Below are positions 15,902 to 24,610 of a stretch of DNA of 64,000 nucleotides, piece by piece. Origin of the DNA: Brenneria alni (GTDB lineage Bacteria > Pseudomonadota > Gammaproteobacteria > Enterobacterales > Enterobacteriaceae); the NCBI RefSeq assembly GCF_003666245.1, contig NZ_MJLZ01000008.1:35682-99681 (forward strand), given 5' to 3'. Every line of letters begins with the position of its first letter. The stretch's first letter is position 1. The position numbers and the translations under genes are program-made. The notes beneath the pieces are model-generated. The model had not been told where the DNA came from. It was given only the letters and a program-made list of their open reading frames with translations, and searched no databases.

Positions 15902-16361
15902 CGTTCTTCCCTTTAATAGCTTCAATATCACCCACCCGCTTCAACACAAATTGCAGCTCCTGATTAGCAGAGTGAATCTGCCCATTAATCTCAGCGAGCC
16001 GATTCTGAGCATTTCGCACTCGCCCTTTGCAATTAGCCTCTTCGCGCTTCAACTTCTCCAGCCCCTCTCGGTGCGATTTAATTTCCATTCGCAGCGAACG
16101 CAATTCCCATTCAACTTTTGTTTCCTGCTTCGCCAGCGCCAGCAGATGATCGAACGGCTCCAGCACTGCGCCGCACAGACGACATTTCACCGAACGTTCA
16201 TGTTCAGAGACGATAACCCGCTCATGCCGGCACGTTCTCCCCTCCGGCTTCGGCGCCTCAACAAAATTCCGCATTTCTTTGATGTCGGCGTTGTCATCAA
16301 AGCGTTTGGTAAACTGCAAAACGTTGTCGCTGTCGTCTGGAAAATCCACATTATCGGTCAT
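15894..16361 (-). CDS. Zinc-ribbon plus coiled-coil protein, function unknown
   Basis: A 155-residue protein. An acidic N-terminus is followed by CRHERVIVSEHERSVKCRLCGAVLE (residues about 44-68), a likely zinc ribbon with CxH and CxxC pairs. A long coiled coil (about 75-145, many Glu/Lys/Arg with heptads) completes it. It starts at ATG 16361 with a variant of the recurrent initiation sequence (GGGCTGACCA). It is placed in the nin-like region among DNA-processing genes, so nucleic-acid binding is plausible but not shown. Confidence 0.6.
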   Translation of the reverse strand: MTDNVDFPDDSDNVLQFTKRFDDNADIKEMRNFVEAPKPEGRTCRHERVIVSEHERSVKCRLCGAVLEPFDHLLALAKQETKVEWELRSLRMEIKSHREGLEKLKREEANCKGRVRNAQNRLAEINGQIHSANQELQFVLKRVGDIEAIKGKNDA

Positions 16362-16371
16362 TGGTCAGCCC

Positions 16372-17019
16372 TCAAAAATTCATCAACTGGTTAACGGCGT
16401 TTTCCATTTCTGCTTCATCAGAGAAATACTGGCTTAACGTCTCATTCCAGATAACGCCGAAAACGCCACGGTAAACCTTGCCGAACTTTTCTTGCCCCAT
16501 GTTGGCAAACGCGATACTCCAACGCTGTTTCAACGTGCCGCCGTCTGGGTTCGGAGCCAGATCGTAAAATCCGGCTTTGATCATGACGTGGTTTAGATAA
16601 GCGTCTTCGGTTTTCACTGCTTCAGCATCAAAGCGTAGCTGGCGCTGTGCAGTAACTTCCCCCAATACCTCATTGGCAATCTCTTTGGTCACATTGTTAT
16701 ACAAAGAGTCATCACCGGCGGCCTGCGCCAATCTTTGGGCTACCTTATGGGCAATCCACTCTTCCGATCTGCTGACAAACGACCATGCAGGCTCCCAATA
16801 GGCAAAACCTAGCTCGAGCAATTTCCAGAATTTGCGGTGATGTTTAATGTTGCGCCGGTCGCCGAGAGGCGTTAGTGAGATGGGAGTGCCAATTGGCACC
16901 CCTTTCATTACTTCGCGGTCATGATCGGTACAATATTTAATGCCGCCGCCAGGCAGCAGCACGCCCAGCGCTTCGGTTTTGTGCTTTTTCGGGGATTTGC
17001 TGCGAGTTGCGGTGGTCAT
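16372..17019 (-). CDS. DUF1367 family nin-region protein
   Basis: A 215-residue protein with the DUF1367 pattern: PIGTPISLTPLGDRRNIKHHRKFWKLLELGFAYWEP near the N-terminus, then a helical body ending ...VFGVIWNETLSQYFSDE. DUF1367 members occur in the nin regions of lambdoid phages and prophages; their function is unknown, with a recombination or replication accessory role suspected from context. ATG 17019 has a GGGGAGG site; the upstream in-frame ATG at 17040 would overlap the HNH gene further. Confidence 0.75.
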   Translation of the reverse strand: MTTATRSKSPKKHKTEALGVLLPGGGIKYCTDHDREVMKGVPIGTPISLTPLGDRRNIKHHRKFWKLLELGFAYWEPAWSFVSRSEEWIAHKVAQRLAQAAGDDSLYNNVTKEIANEVLGEVTAQRQLRFDAEAVKTEDAYLNHVMIKAGFYDLAPNPDGGTLKQRWSIAFANMGQEKFGKVYRGVFGVIWNETLSQYFSDEAEMENAVNQLMNF

Positions 17020-17393
17020 GATTCCTCCCCAGTCCTGCACTTTTCGAACCAGAAAACGACAGGGGCGCCAGTCGGCTTAACAAGACCAAATATCTCAGCG
17101 GTTCGATAGCTACGCGATGCCCTGCGAGTCACATCAACCTGTGTTGCTATCCGTTCCCTGAATAACTCCACCGAGCAACTTGCTTTGTACAGATTGCATG
17201 GAATGCAGGCGGGATAAAGATTTTCCAACGTGTTATTTTCCGGTCTTTCCATCGCGTAATTTTTGCTGATATTTCGCAATACTGGTTCGACGTGATCGAC
17301 ATGAAAACGACCAGTTAAAGATTCCCCGCAGTAAGCACAGTGTCCACCAAACTTCATACGCACGAATTCACGCTGTTTTTTTGTGAGTTTCAT
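17016..17393 (-). CDS. Small HNH endonuclease
   Basis: A 125-residue protein with an HNH core: HCAYCGESLTGRFHVDHVEPVLRN...NNTLENLYPACIPCNLYKAS. Two CxxC pairs hold zinc, HVDH supplies the catalytic His, and N/H-like residues follow. ATG 17393 overlaps the methyltransferase stop (ATGA), so it is translationally coupled to the Dcm-type gene. It may be a homing-type or nicking enzyme, or a restriction partner; the compact size fits a free-standing phage HNH protein. Confidence 0.8.
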   Translation of the reverse strand: MKLTKKQREFVRMKFGGHCAYCGESLTGRFHVDHVEPVLRNISKNYAMERPENNTLENLYPACIPCNLYKASCSVELFRERIATQVDVTRRASRSYRTAEIFGLVKPTGAPVVFWFEKCRTGEES

Positions 17394-19471
17394 GCAGCCA
17401 CCTCCTGCCGTTCTACACACAGTTCCGGCAAATTAGCCCGTACCAGCGCTTCGGCAAACGGTGGCGGCACAGCATTACCACAACGTGCCACCTGCTTATC
17501 TTTCGCGTATTTCACTCCCCGATAATCCTGATCGATAATGTACCAATCGGGGAACCCCTGGGCGGCATACAGTTCATGCGGTTGCAACATGCGCATGCCG
17601 ATATCCACTATTTGATAATCAATACCCTCGACAGTAACCAGGCCAAAGCGATCGCGACTGGTGACAGTGTGCAGCGGATCATCGATGTTTAGCCCTTCCT
17701 TCTCGTTGCCGTAATACTTAAGCAAAAAAGCGCGTACTTCCCCAATGTGCAGACCTCCGGCGGTAATAGTCGGCATTGGCTCAGTTACGGGTTGTCCGTC
17801 TTTGCATGTGCCACGAAACTTAACCAAATGAGACGACACCAGAGCATGATGATTACCTGTTGTAACCGTAAGAGTAGGTGCGTCGACTGCGCCACCCGGA
17901 TGCCCGGTATTATTCACCAATAGATGGGCCGCGACGACAGCATGATGATCGGTCGTCGTAACAGTATGTGTTGGCTTATCTAGAGGTACGCCGGGGCCGA
18001 TATAGTTCCCGCCAAAGTGTTTCGCTAAAAACGCAGAAACCAGTTGGCTTTTTCCGCCAGCGCCCGCAGTGATCGTCCCGTTTGGCTCGTCGACACCGTG
18101 GGCTACACTGTTTCCGAACTGGCGGGCAATAACCGGGGCCACCAATAAATGTTCATTTTTACTGGTGATAGTCGTCAGCGGATCCTGCGCGTCGTATGCC
18201 ATGCGGTCGCCGCCAAAACCTGTCTGACCGATTCGCGCAATAACTGGCGCGATAAGACAGGAATGATTGGTATTGCAGAGCGTATGCATCGGCTGTTCGA
18301 CCGAACGCGGTTTGGCTGAATACTTTGGCCCACCAGCGCCAGCAATGAACGGTGCCAGTTTCGCTTCAACCATACCCAGAGCGTGGCCGTTCCCACCAGG
18401 ACGATTGGACGAACCAGCAGTAACTGTTGGCATGGGGTTCGCCACTTCTTGCCCGGTCGCACCAGTACGGAATTTCGTTAAATGAGGTGTAACAACAGCA
18501 AAGCCATGCGTACGGGTAATCGTCTGCAATGGTTCATCCAGCGGCTGGCCGCGAAAGCAATCGTATTTCGTCTGATTGCTGGTGTGGTTGCACTTCACAA
18601 TAAACGGCGTCGGGTTATCGAGCACGAATCGCTGAATACCGCGGGCGATACGCTTCAATGTATTTTCCGCCAGCGGGCGTTTGCGCTCGAAAATCGACGG
18701 GCAAGGAATTGACCAATCGATACACTCCGCCGCAGTTCGCCACGGTTTCAACTTACCCGCCTGCACTGCTGGGGATTTTGGATCGCCATGCGTTGCCTCC
18801 GGCCATGTAACCGGATTACCGTCGCAACGCATCACCATAAAAAAGCGTTTGCGAATCGTCGGTGCGCCGTAGTCGCAGGATCGCAGTTCGCGATAATCGA
18901 CGTAATACCCCAACCCGCGCACCAACTCCTGAGCCTGTTCGCTGCTGGGTGCGATCTCCAGAAACTCGCACACCTCGGCCAGCGCCGGGTGATCCGCCTG
19001 AATGCCACTCGACAGTATACCGACGAATGCCGCGAACGTTTCCCCGGCGCGCGCCGGATCCGGACGTTGTGTGCCATCGGCATCGGTCAGTAGCGGCCCC
19101 CAGGTCTTAAACTCTTCAACGTTCTCAAGCATCATCACTCGCGGGCGGGTAGCCAGCGCCCAACGCAGAACGATCCACGCCAGCCCGCGAATTTCTTTTT
19201 TAACGGGCTTCGAGCCTTTGGCCTTTGAGAAATGTCGGCAGTCAGGCGAAAACCACGCCAACCCCACCGGTTTCCCTGCGCTGGCAGCGATCGGATCGAT
19301 ATCGAAAACACTCTCGCAGTAATGCAATGTGTCCGGGTGGTTCGTGCTATGCATGGCGATCGCGTTCGGATCATGGTTAATCGCAATATCCACGCTACGC
19401 CCGATCGCCATCTCAATGCCCGTTGAAGCCCCGCCGCCGCCGGCAAAATTATCGACGATGATTTCCCTCAT
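17390..19471 (-). CDS. C5-cytosine DNA methyltransferase with a repeat-rich recognition region
   Basis: A 693-residue Dcm-type enzyme transferring a methyl group from SAM to cytosine C5. Motif I is DNFAGGGGASTGIE (residues 7-20). Motif IV is WFSPDCRHFSKAKGS (around 73-87), with Pro-Asp-Cys instead of the usual Pro-Cys, as in some phage enzymes. Motif VI is MLENVEEF (around 115). Motifs VIII-X are at the C-terminus (LQPHELYAAQGFPDWY, GNAVPPPFAEALVRANL). Between about 300 and 630 is a long region of degenerate repeats (pattern 'P..T(I/V)T...H....A.F..K'), where shorter enzymes have the target-recognition domain. It overlaps the Dam-type gene before and the HNH gene after. Confidence 0.9.
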   Translation of the reverse strand: MREIIVDNFAGGGGASTGIEMAIGRSVDIAINHDPNAIAMHSTNHPDTLHYCESVFDIDPIAASAGKPVGLAWFSPDCRHFSKAKGSKPVKKEIRGLAWIVLRWALATRPRVMMLENVEEFKTWGPLLTDADGTQRPDPARAGETFAAFVGILSSGIQADHPALAEVCEFLEIAPSSEQAQELVRGLGYYVDYRELRSCDYGAPTIRKRFFMVMRCDGNPVTWPEATHGDPKSPAVQAGKLKPWRTAAECIDWSIPCPSIFERKRPLAENTLKRIARGIQRFVLDNPTPFIVKCNHTSNQTKYDCFRGQPLDEPLQTITRTHGFAVVTPHLTKFRTGATGQEVANPMPTVTAGSSNRPGGNGHALGMVEAKLAPFIAGAGGPKYSAKPRSVEQPMHTLCNTNHSCLIAPVIARIGQTGFGGDRMAYDAQDPLTTITSKNEHLLVAPVIARQFGNSVAHGVDEPNGTITAGAGGKSQLVSAFLAKHFGGNYIGPGVPLDKPTHTVTTTDHHAVVAAHLLVNNTGHPGGAVDAPTLTVTTGNHHALVSSHLVKFRGTCKDGQPVTEPMPTITAGGLHIGEVRAFLLKYYGNEKEGLNIDDPLHTVTSRDRFGLVTVEGIDYQIVDIGMRMLQPHELYAAQGFPDWYIIDQDYRGVKYAKDKQVARCGNAVPPPFAEALVRANLPELCVERQEVAA

Positions 19472-20379
19472 GATGCCGCTCCTTCTTCTGCGGTTACGAA
19501 CGAGCCCATTTTCTCAGTCAGGGAAGTGGCGATAGTGATAATCTCTGAATCCAGTACCCTATCCAGGCGCAATCGGTTGATGTGGTTGCGGAGTTTGTTT
19601 TGCAGTCTTGCGGACAACATTTCCGTTGCCGGGATCTGCTCGAACAAAAAATTGACTTCAGACGGCCAGACGGTGTTGCCGGTGTCCGGCACTGGAATAA
19701 TTTCTGGAATATTTTGGGGTTGGTTTCGTTGCACCAGCCGGGCAGCCTCACGGCGAATCTGCGCCAGAAATGCCTCTCCCTGCGCCAGCAACCGATCGCG
19801 CTCAACATACGCCATTGCCGAGCCGCGCCATGTCTTGTCGAACACGGCAATCGCTGCGGCGAATCCGGCAGAACTGGCAATCTGTTTTGCGTCTTTCGGG
19901 ATAAACCATGCTGGTAGTTCGAACCCGATGCGCCCACGAATGAACGCGATATGATCCGCCTGCTCCGGCCACCACACTTCGGACGTAGCCGCTTTGATGA
20001 GAAACACGTACCGCCCGCCGCGCTCCCGCTGCTGGGCTGCGTAGTCCATGATGTGCCGCATGCCGGTGATATACTGACCATCGTGCTGACTGGCACGGCT
20101 GTACGGAGGATTAGCGAATGCCGCACCGTTCAAATTAGCCAGACGCGCGGACCAGTCCTGAGCCAGCGCATTATCACGCGCCGTGTAATAGGACTGGCAT
20201 TTTGCATTGTCCGGTTCCGAGAACAGATCCAGCACAAGCGGACCAAAAGCAGCGTTAATACCCCAGAACAATGCATCGGGCGTCTGCCACTGATCGCCAA
20301 CGTGCTTCAGTTCGTGATCCGGCTGACGTTTGTAGCTGTCCAACGCCAGAACGTATTCAGACTGTGAAAAGTCGGTCAT
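19468..20379 (-). CDS. Phage N6-adenine DNA methyltransferase (Dam type)
   Basis: A 303-residue protein. The first about 190 residues are the phage Dam family domain: [43 protein letters not shown] binds SAM, and [11 protein letters not shown] carries the NPPY catalytic motif (about residues 91-97). Methylation of adenine may protect phage DNA or control genes. The C-terminal about 100 residues are helical and of unknown role. It overlaps both the RdgC-fusion gene and the Dcm-type gene by 4 bases, making a coupled three-gene run. Confidence 0.87.
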   Translation of the reverse strand: MTDFSQSEYVLALDSYKRQPDHELKHVGDQWQTPDALFWGINAAFGPLVLDLFSEPDNAKCQSYYTARDNALAQDWSARLANLNGAAFANPPYSRASQHDGQYITGMRHIMDYAAQQRERGGRYVFLIKAATSEVWWPEQADHIAFIRGRIGFELPAWFIPKDAKQIASSAGFAAAIAVFDKTWRGSAMAYVERDRLLAQGEAFLAQIRREAARLVQRNQPQNIPEIIPVPDTGNTVWPSEVNFLFEQIPATEMLSARLQNKLRNHINRLRLDRVLDSEIITIATSLTEKMGSFVTAEEGAAS

Positions 20380-21524
20380 TCCACACCCTCCCCGGCCAAC
20401 ACTTTACGAATGCCGTCCTGCTCGGGCGCGGAGATTACGCCTTCACTCTCCAGTGCTTCGATAAGTCTGGCCGCTCGGTTGTAACCGATACGGAAATGGC
20501 GTTGTAGCTGGGAAATTGAGGCTTCTGTTTTGCCTGCGAGAAATTTAACAACATCAGCATAGAGCGGGTCTTTATCCAGATCGTCGCTATCGGCGGTAAT
20601 AACCGTCATCGCATCACTACGTTTAGACTCCCCGCCCAGCGCCACCACCAGTTCACGGAGCAGCGCGGCCAGTTCCCCGGTCAGCAGCACAAAATCAGCA
20701 TCGAAACGTGCGACTTCATCTTCGCGATCGATATCGTCATTCTGCTCCCGCAGCACATCGGAAAATTTCAGCTTTTTCAGGCTACCGTCATCGCCCAAAA
20801 CGAACGAGATCCGCTCCCGCCACTCCAGCTCCAACTTGGTGACCAGCTTTCCGGCACGGATGTGATTGGTAATTTCGTCAGCGGTCAGATCTTGGTGTTT
20901 GCTGCGCAGTACGCCGCCCTCTTCCAGAACCCCTTTCAATTCAGCCTCATCCTGTAACGCAAACCCAACTGGTGCGGCGCCGTTTCGTACCCACTCGGTC
21001 AGCGTCAGCTCGATCGGCGTATCCAGTGTCAACGGCACCACCGGCAACGAGCCGAGGCTTTTACGCAGCAGCGCCAGCGCGTCTTCGGCTTTTTTGCCGC
21101 TGGCGGCATCCACAACGATTAACCCGGCCCCTGAGTTAATCCAGACGTTGGTGGTATGGTACTTACTGAACGCCCGCGGCAGCAGCGTCTGAATAACTTC
21201 GTCTTTCAGCGCGTCTTTTTCCGTCTTTTTCATACGACGACGCTGTTCGGCTTCCAGCTTTTCCACTTTGGCCGCCATCTCGCGCGCAATCACCGGCGTT
21301 GGCAAAATTTTCTCTTCACGCTGCAACGTGAGAAGAATCTGCCTGTTAGCCTGGTATGCCAGCACATCAAGCAGCGGATCTATCGGCGAAACCCAGCCGG
21401 TTTTTGCCCGGTCATGGCTGCCGCATGGCGTGAATGCGAACGCCGTCAACTTCTGTTCCAGATCAACCCAGTCCAGCTCTCGCGACAGGCGATAAATCAG
21501 TGCATTTTTGAAAGTGATGCTCAT
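20376..21524 (-). CDS. RdgC recombination protein fused to an FtsK-gamma domain
   Basis: A 382-residue protein. Residues 1-302 align throughout with RdgC, a ring-shaped DNA-binding protein that restrains RecA ([97 protein letters not shown]). E. coli RdgC ends here, at 303. The extra residues 319-378 ([47 protein letters not shown]) match the FtsK gamma winged helix, which reads KOPS sequences and contacts XerD. A linker joins them. Start ATG 21524 carries the recurrent GGACTGACCA sequence. The gene sits between P-like and Dam-type genes. Confidence 0.9.
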   Translation of the reverse strand: MSITFKNALIYRLSRELDWVDLEQKLTAFAFTPCGSHDRAKTGWVSPIDPLLDVLAYQANRQILLTLQREEKILPTPVIAREMAAKVEKLEAEQRRRMKKTEKDALKDEVIQTLLPRAFSKYHTTNVWINSGAGLIVVDAASGKKAEDALALLRKSLGSLPVVPLTLDTPIELTLTEWVRNGAAPVGFALQDEAELKGVLEEGGVLRSKHQDLTADEITNHIRAGKLVTKLELEWRERISFVLGDDGSLKKLKFSDVLREQNDDIDREDEVARFDADFVLLTGELAALLRELVVALGGESKRSDAMTVITADSDDLDKDPLYADVVKFLAGKTEASISQLQRHFRIGYNRAARLIEALESEGVISAPEQDGIRKVLAGEGVE

Positions 21525-21534
21525 TGGTCAGTCC

Positions 21535-22281
21535 TCATGTGGTCGTTATATTTTTCCGGGCATTACGCTGCCGGAGCGCGTCTAACCAGGCTTTGCCTTT
21601 TGCCTCGGTCTCAGGCGTGGACAAGCCCTTTTCTGCCACCGTTGGCGGTGGACGTTTTAAGTTTGGGATCTGCACTTTGGGTGCCGGGATTGGCTGCCCA
21701 GATAAAATTTTCTTACCCCATTTGCTCAACTGCCGTTCTGCGAACTTCAGCAATTCGCCGTCGGTGTGGTTGTACTGATACATCGCCTGCCGCATGTCGG
21801 TGACGATCCAGTACATAACCGGATGGCTCCACGGAAACTCCTCGGCGGACGAGAATTGCCCGCGATTTTTGCTGTAACGCCGAAACTCCGCCATCACGTC
21901 TTCTGCGCTAGGCAATCCGGCGAGTTGGGTCGCCCCCTCCCTGCACCAGACAACAAACTGGCCTGGCGATGGCAGGAACGGAGACTCACTTATCCTGGCC
22001 CGTTGCAAGCCCACGTCGATCACCAACTTCGAATTGATGCCGTTTTCCGCGAATGCGCGCGTCCACTGCTGGCGTAACTCATCAAGTTCTGCCTGCGTTT
22101 TGATGTGAGCGCTGATCGCTGGGAAAATTACCCGTAACTGGCGAAACAGGTTGTTAAACAGGCTTCGAACATTGTCGTCCGGTTCAAAGCAGATCGCCGG
22201 TTGCACAGGGGATGACATGCTGGCCAGCGCGGCGCCGTTGTGGGCATCGATGTGTTTTTTCAATGACCGGAGAGATTTCAT
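21535..22281 (-). CDS. Replication protein P-like (helicase loader)
   Basis: A 248-residue protein resembling lambda P: a helical N-terminus with NLFRQLRVIFPAISAHIKTQAELDELRQQWTRAFAENGI (about 44-85), then FLPSPGQFVVWCREG and a helical centre. P proteins load host DnaB helicase at the origin with O. It overlaps the O-like gene by 4 bases (start ATG 22281), the usual O-P order. The Pro-rich and basic C-terminus (from about 195) is variable. Confidence 0.82.
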   Translation of the reverse strand: MKSLRSLKKHIDAHNGAALASMSSPVQPAICFEPDDNVRSLFNNLFRQLRVIFPAISAHIKTQAELDELRQQWTRAFAENGINSKLVIDVGLQRARISESPFLPSPGQFVVWCREGATQLAGLPSAEDVMAEFRRYSKNRGQFSSAEEFPWSHPVMYWIVTDMRQAMYQYNHTDGELLKFAERQLSKWGKKILSGQPIPAPKVQIPNLKRPPPTVAEKGLSTPETEAKGKAWLDALRQRNARKNITTT

Positions 22282-23327
22282 ATCAGCCCCCCTAACCCAT
22301 CAGCCCAATCGGTGTTATCCCAATCCAGTGTCTCGCGCTGCGGTTTGCCGCCCCGACTTTGCTGCTGGGCTTTCAGCGTTCCCCACTGCTTGCGCAGTTT
22401 CTTTGGGCTTAGGATGTTGCTGCCCCAGAACGGATCAGCGTTGGCCCATCGGAACAATTCGCAGATCTCCCGGTGGTCGCGATTATCCTGTTCGCGCATT
22501 AGGCGGATCGTATTGGCCCACTCGGCCCAGTTGGGTGTTTTTGCCGATGCGTCCACCACTAGTATTTTTTTGTACATCCAGCGAACGGCTGTCAGGTCAT
22601 CAGCGGTCCCCCATGACTTCCCGTTCGGGGTATACACCGATGCATCTGGGTGGCGACTTAGAAAACCATCAGGGGCTGATGCCGTTTCGTCGGTGTTGGT
22701 GAATTCGTCAGAATTCGGCAACGAAGAAGATCTTTTATTCTTGTTATTACCTTCTTGTTCATGGTGTGCGGTTATTTGTGCGGTCGTATGTGCGGCTATT
22801 TGTGCGGCACCACCACCGGAAGCCGCGCCATTACTGGCTTCGTCATGTGCGGTTATTTGTGCGGTCGTATGTGCGGTTATTTGTGCGGGTGAATTGTCTA
22901 TTTTTTCGGCATATTCTGCGTAATTCAGGACTGTAATTACCCGCCCTTTCTTCTGCTCGCCTTCAATAGAAATCATCCCTTCCTTTACAAAAAAAGCCAA
23001 CATACGCTCGACCGCATCGCGGCTGGTTGCCTTACCTTTCCTGTCACACAATGACAGCCCTAAATCCGCAGCCGTTGTCACCAGTTGACCGGACTGTAAC
23101 TGCCATTCATGCCCTTTAAACTGCGCCGTATATGGCAGCCTGGCTGCGCTCATCAGAATATTTTCCCACAACGTGCGCAGGTAAACGTCTTTTGCCCATG
23201 GTTTTTTCATGATGCTCCGATACAGCGGGATGTAACCACTCTTCTGGTTTTTCATCCTGTTGCTCCCGACTTGCTCCCCGGTATAACGGACGGGGAATTG
23301 GATAACTTCTGCCGTGTTCATGGTCAT
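22278..23327 (-). CDS. Replication initiator O-like, origin inside the gene
   Basis: A 349-residue protein. Residues about 28-140 form a winged-helix DNA-binding region (GYIPLYRSIMKKPWAKD..., ATSRDAVERMLAFFVKEGMIS), as in phage replication proteins O and related DnaD-like initiators. The middle (about 147-190) contains the repeated AQITAHTTAQITAH encoded by the origin iterons. The C-terminal third would bind the P-like loader. Lambda O has the same plan, with its four origin iterons inside the gene. ATG 23327 overlaps the upstream gene. Confidence 0.82.
   Translation of the reverse strand: MTMNTAEVIQFPVRYTGEQVGSNRMKNQKSGYIPLYRSIMKKPWAKDVYLRTLWENILMSAARLPYTAQFKGHEWQLQSGQLVTTAADLGLSLCDRKGKATSRDAVERMLAFFVKEGMISIEGEQKKGRVITVLNYAEYAEKIDNSPAQITAHTTAQITAHDEASNGAASGGGAAQIAAHTTAQITAHHEQEGNNKNKRSSSLPNSDEFTNTDETASAPDGFLSRHPDASVYTPNGKSWGTADDLTAVRWMYKKILVVDASAKTPNWAEWANTIRLMREQDNRDHREICELFRWANADPFWGSNILSPKKLRKQWGTLKAQQQSRGGKPQRETLDWDNTDWADGLGGLI
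22765..22888 (-). other. Replication origin iterons within the O-like gene
   Basis: Four copies of a 19-base unit, TGTGCGGYTATTTGTGCGG, are arranged as two pairs (22765-22807 and 22846-22888). TCGTA separates the units in each pair and 38 bases separate the pairs. One position differs between pairs. Each unit is two TGTGCGG heptamers 12 bases apart, so eight heptamers in all. In the direction of transcription an AT-rich stretch follows (about 22720-22760), the lambda ori order. Confidence 0.8.
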
Positions 23328-23545
23328 TCCCCTTTCAGAGTTTCCGGCCTCAATGCCATCACCACCCTGCCGTTTTCACATAGCCAGACATCCGTGGGGA
23401 ACATCACGGGATAACCGCCATGCAGTCGCGGATCAGTAATGCGTTCAGATGCCCGGCAGTAACGAAACGGCGTGACAGTTTTACCGACGTGATCGCCAGA
23501 CATGACCCGACAAGGTTTCCAAGCGCGGATTTTTGATTTACGCAT
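23324..23545 (-). CDS. Small phage protein of unknown function
   Basis: A 73-residue basic protein (MRKSKIRAWKPCRVMSGDHVGKTVTPFRYCRASERITDPRLHGGYPVMFPTDVWLCENGRVVMALRPETLKGE), mostly beta-like with Cys residues. The start ATG 23545 lies within the last codons of the preceding DUF4222 gene, and its stop overlaps the O-like start, so it is coupled on both sides. No family recognised. Confidence 0.5.
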   Translation of the reverse strand: MRKSKIRAWKPCRVMSGDHVGKTVTPFRYCRASERITDPRLHGGYPVMFPTDVWLCENGRVVMALRPETLKGE

Positions 23546-23726
23546 GGTCGTCTTTAACCTCAGTAACATATTGCTTTACGTAAGAAACCGGACGCGCACA
23601 GAGATACTCATAACCTGGACGCGTAAAAATCACGCGCTGCGTAGCCGGTTCATATCCAGTGACATGCACGATCACGCCGTTCTTGTCGCGAAATCGGCGA
23701 TCAAGAGGTTTGATGTATTCCGTCAT
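23538..23726 (-). CDS. DUF4222 family small protein
   Basis: A 62-residue protein with the DUF4222 pattern: PLDRRFRDKNGVIVHVTGYEPATQRVIFTRPGYEYLCARPVSYVKQYVTEV. DUF4222 proteins are found in the early operons of lambdoid prophages with no known function. It begins inside the end of the preceding small gene and ends overlapping the next start. Confidence 0.65.
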   Translation of the reverse strand: MTEYIKPLDRRFRDKNGVIVHVTGYEPATQRVIFTRPGYEYLCARPVSYVKQYVTEVKDDHA

Positions 23727-23895
23727 GTTGGGCCGCCTTTACTGTTTCTAAGAAGCTTTGCTGGCGGGAATAAAACGCGGTCACCGTGCCAGACAAAGCC
23801 CCTGTGATTGCCAAACGCCGGGTTTCATCCCCGGCAACACCCAGCTTCTCACCAACAATGCTGGATATCAGATCAACGCTCTGTGTCTGGTTCAT
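23701..23895 (-). CDS. Small early protein of unknown function
   Basis: A 64-residue protein (MNQTQSVDLISSIVGEKLGVAGDETRRLAITGALSGTVTAFYSRQQSFLETVKAAQHDGIHQTS), probably helical. ATG 23895 overlaps the stop of the preceding gene (ATGA type), which fixes this start over the longer frame from 23928. No family recognised. Confidence 0.5.
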   Translation of the reverse strand: MNQTQSVDLISSIVGEKLGVAGDETRRLAITGALSGTVTAFYSRQQSFLETVKAAQHDGIHQTS

Positions 23896-24248
23896 CGCGT
23901 AGTCCCTCCCGGTGCCGGCGGCAACCAATCGGGGATCGGTAATCCAGCAGCTTTTAGCTCGGCATGGACGTGGGCCAGCATTTCCGGTGATTCGGCGAAC
24001 ATCGCCAGAAACCCCCGGATAGCGGCAGTATTGGTTTCAACTGCGGGATTGGATGACATGGCGCCGGCAACGCTTTTGATGGTTGCGGCTTCGCTTTCAG
24101 TCCAGCGGGTTTTGATCTGGTCTTCACGCACAACGTGAAACGGCAATCCAGCCTTACCCACTTTCTTGCGGGAAAGTAATTCTTTGCGAACGCCAGAAGC
24201 GATCGCGGCCCCTGCCGTTGGCCCGGCAGGTTGATGTATTGTGGTCAT
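23892..24248 (-). CDS. Early protein at the CII position, function unknown
   Basis: A 118-residue protein between Cro and the replication genes, where lambda encodes CII. The N-terminus is basic (about residues 18-35, GVRKELLSRKKVGKAG). The middle (RWTESEAATIKSVAGAMSSNPAVETNTAAIRGFLAMFAESPEMLAHVHAELKAAGLPIPDW) is helical. I see no clear CII helix-turn-helix, so the activator role is not supported. The start carries the recurrent GGACTGACCA initiation sequence. Confidence 0.5.
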   Translation of the reverse strand: MTTIHQPAGPTAGAAIASGVRKELLSRKKVGKAGLPFHVVREDQIKTRWTESEAATIKSVAGAMSSNPAVETNTAAIRGFLAMFAESPEMLAHVHAELKAAGLPIPDWLPPAPGGTTR

Positions 24249-24264
24249 TGGTCAGTCCTTAGTT

Positions 24265-24510
24265 TTACTGTTCTTTTTGAGCATTACTCACCTGGTCAGG
24301 GTGAGGAAACAGGTGAGGTAAATCAGGGCGTAACTGATACCCTTTCACCACACCATTAGTTGCGTTAACAACTGCTTGTACATTTTCTGGCGCCACTTTC
24401 GCCTTGTTGTACAGCCACTTTTGTACGGCGGCCTGAGTCAGCCCACAGGCTTTACCCAGTTTCCGTTGTGATCCGACAACTGCAATAGCGGTTTTAATGA
24501 CTTCGTTCAT
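24265..24510 (-). CDS. Cro-type regulator of the YdaS family
   Basis: An 81-residue helix-turn-helix protein: EVIKTAIAVVGSQRKLGKACGLTQAAVQKWLYNKAKVAPENVQAVVNATNGVVKGYQLRPDLPHLFPHP, the YdaS/Cro pattern. It should bind the operators shared with CI and favour lytic growth. ATG 24510 has a GGAGG site. A longer frame runs upstream into the operator region and is not real. It is transcribed divergently from CI across a 100-base control region. Confidence 0.85.
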   Translation of the reverse strand: MNEVIKTAIAVVGSQRKLGKACGLTQAAVQKWLYNKAKVAPENVQAVVNATNGVVKGYQLRPDLPHLFPHPDQVSNAQKEQ

Positions 24511-24610
24511 AAAACCTCCGTGAGTTCGACCACATATTACAACTATAGTTTTTGAAAAGTCAAAACCATATTCGTTTGATGAATGACAACCGAGGTTGTA
24601 GATTGAGAGA
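24511..24610. promoter_or_regulatory. OR region: divergent PR and PRM with operators
   Basis: A perfect palindrome, ACAACCGAGGTTGT (24586-24599), and a near match, ACAACTATAGTTTT (24539-24552), are probable CI/Cro operators. On the minus strand TTGACT followed by 18 bases and TAATAT could be PR for cro. On the plus strand TTGAAA, 17 bases and TTTGAT could be PRM for cI. The operator half-site ACAACY recurs in the OL region at 27.5 kb. Promoter assignments are by consensus only. Confidence 0.65.

Noticed and set aside
22765..22888. CRISPR-like direct repeats
   Set aside because: Repeats are 19 bases with 5-base spacers inside a replication gene, in two near-identical blocks; they fit origin iterons, not a CRISPR array.
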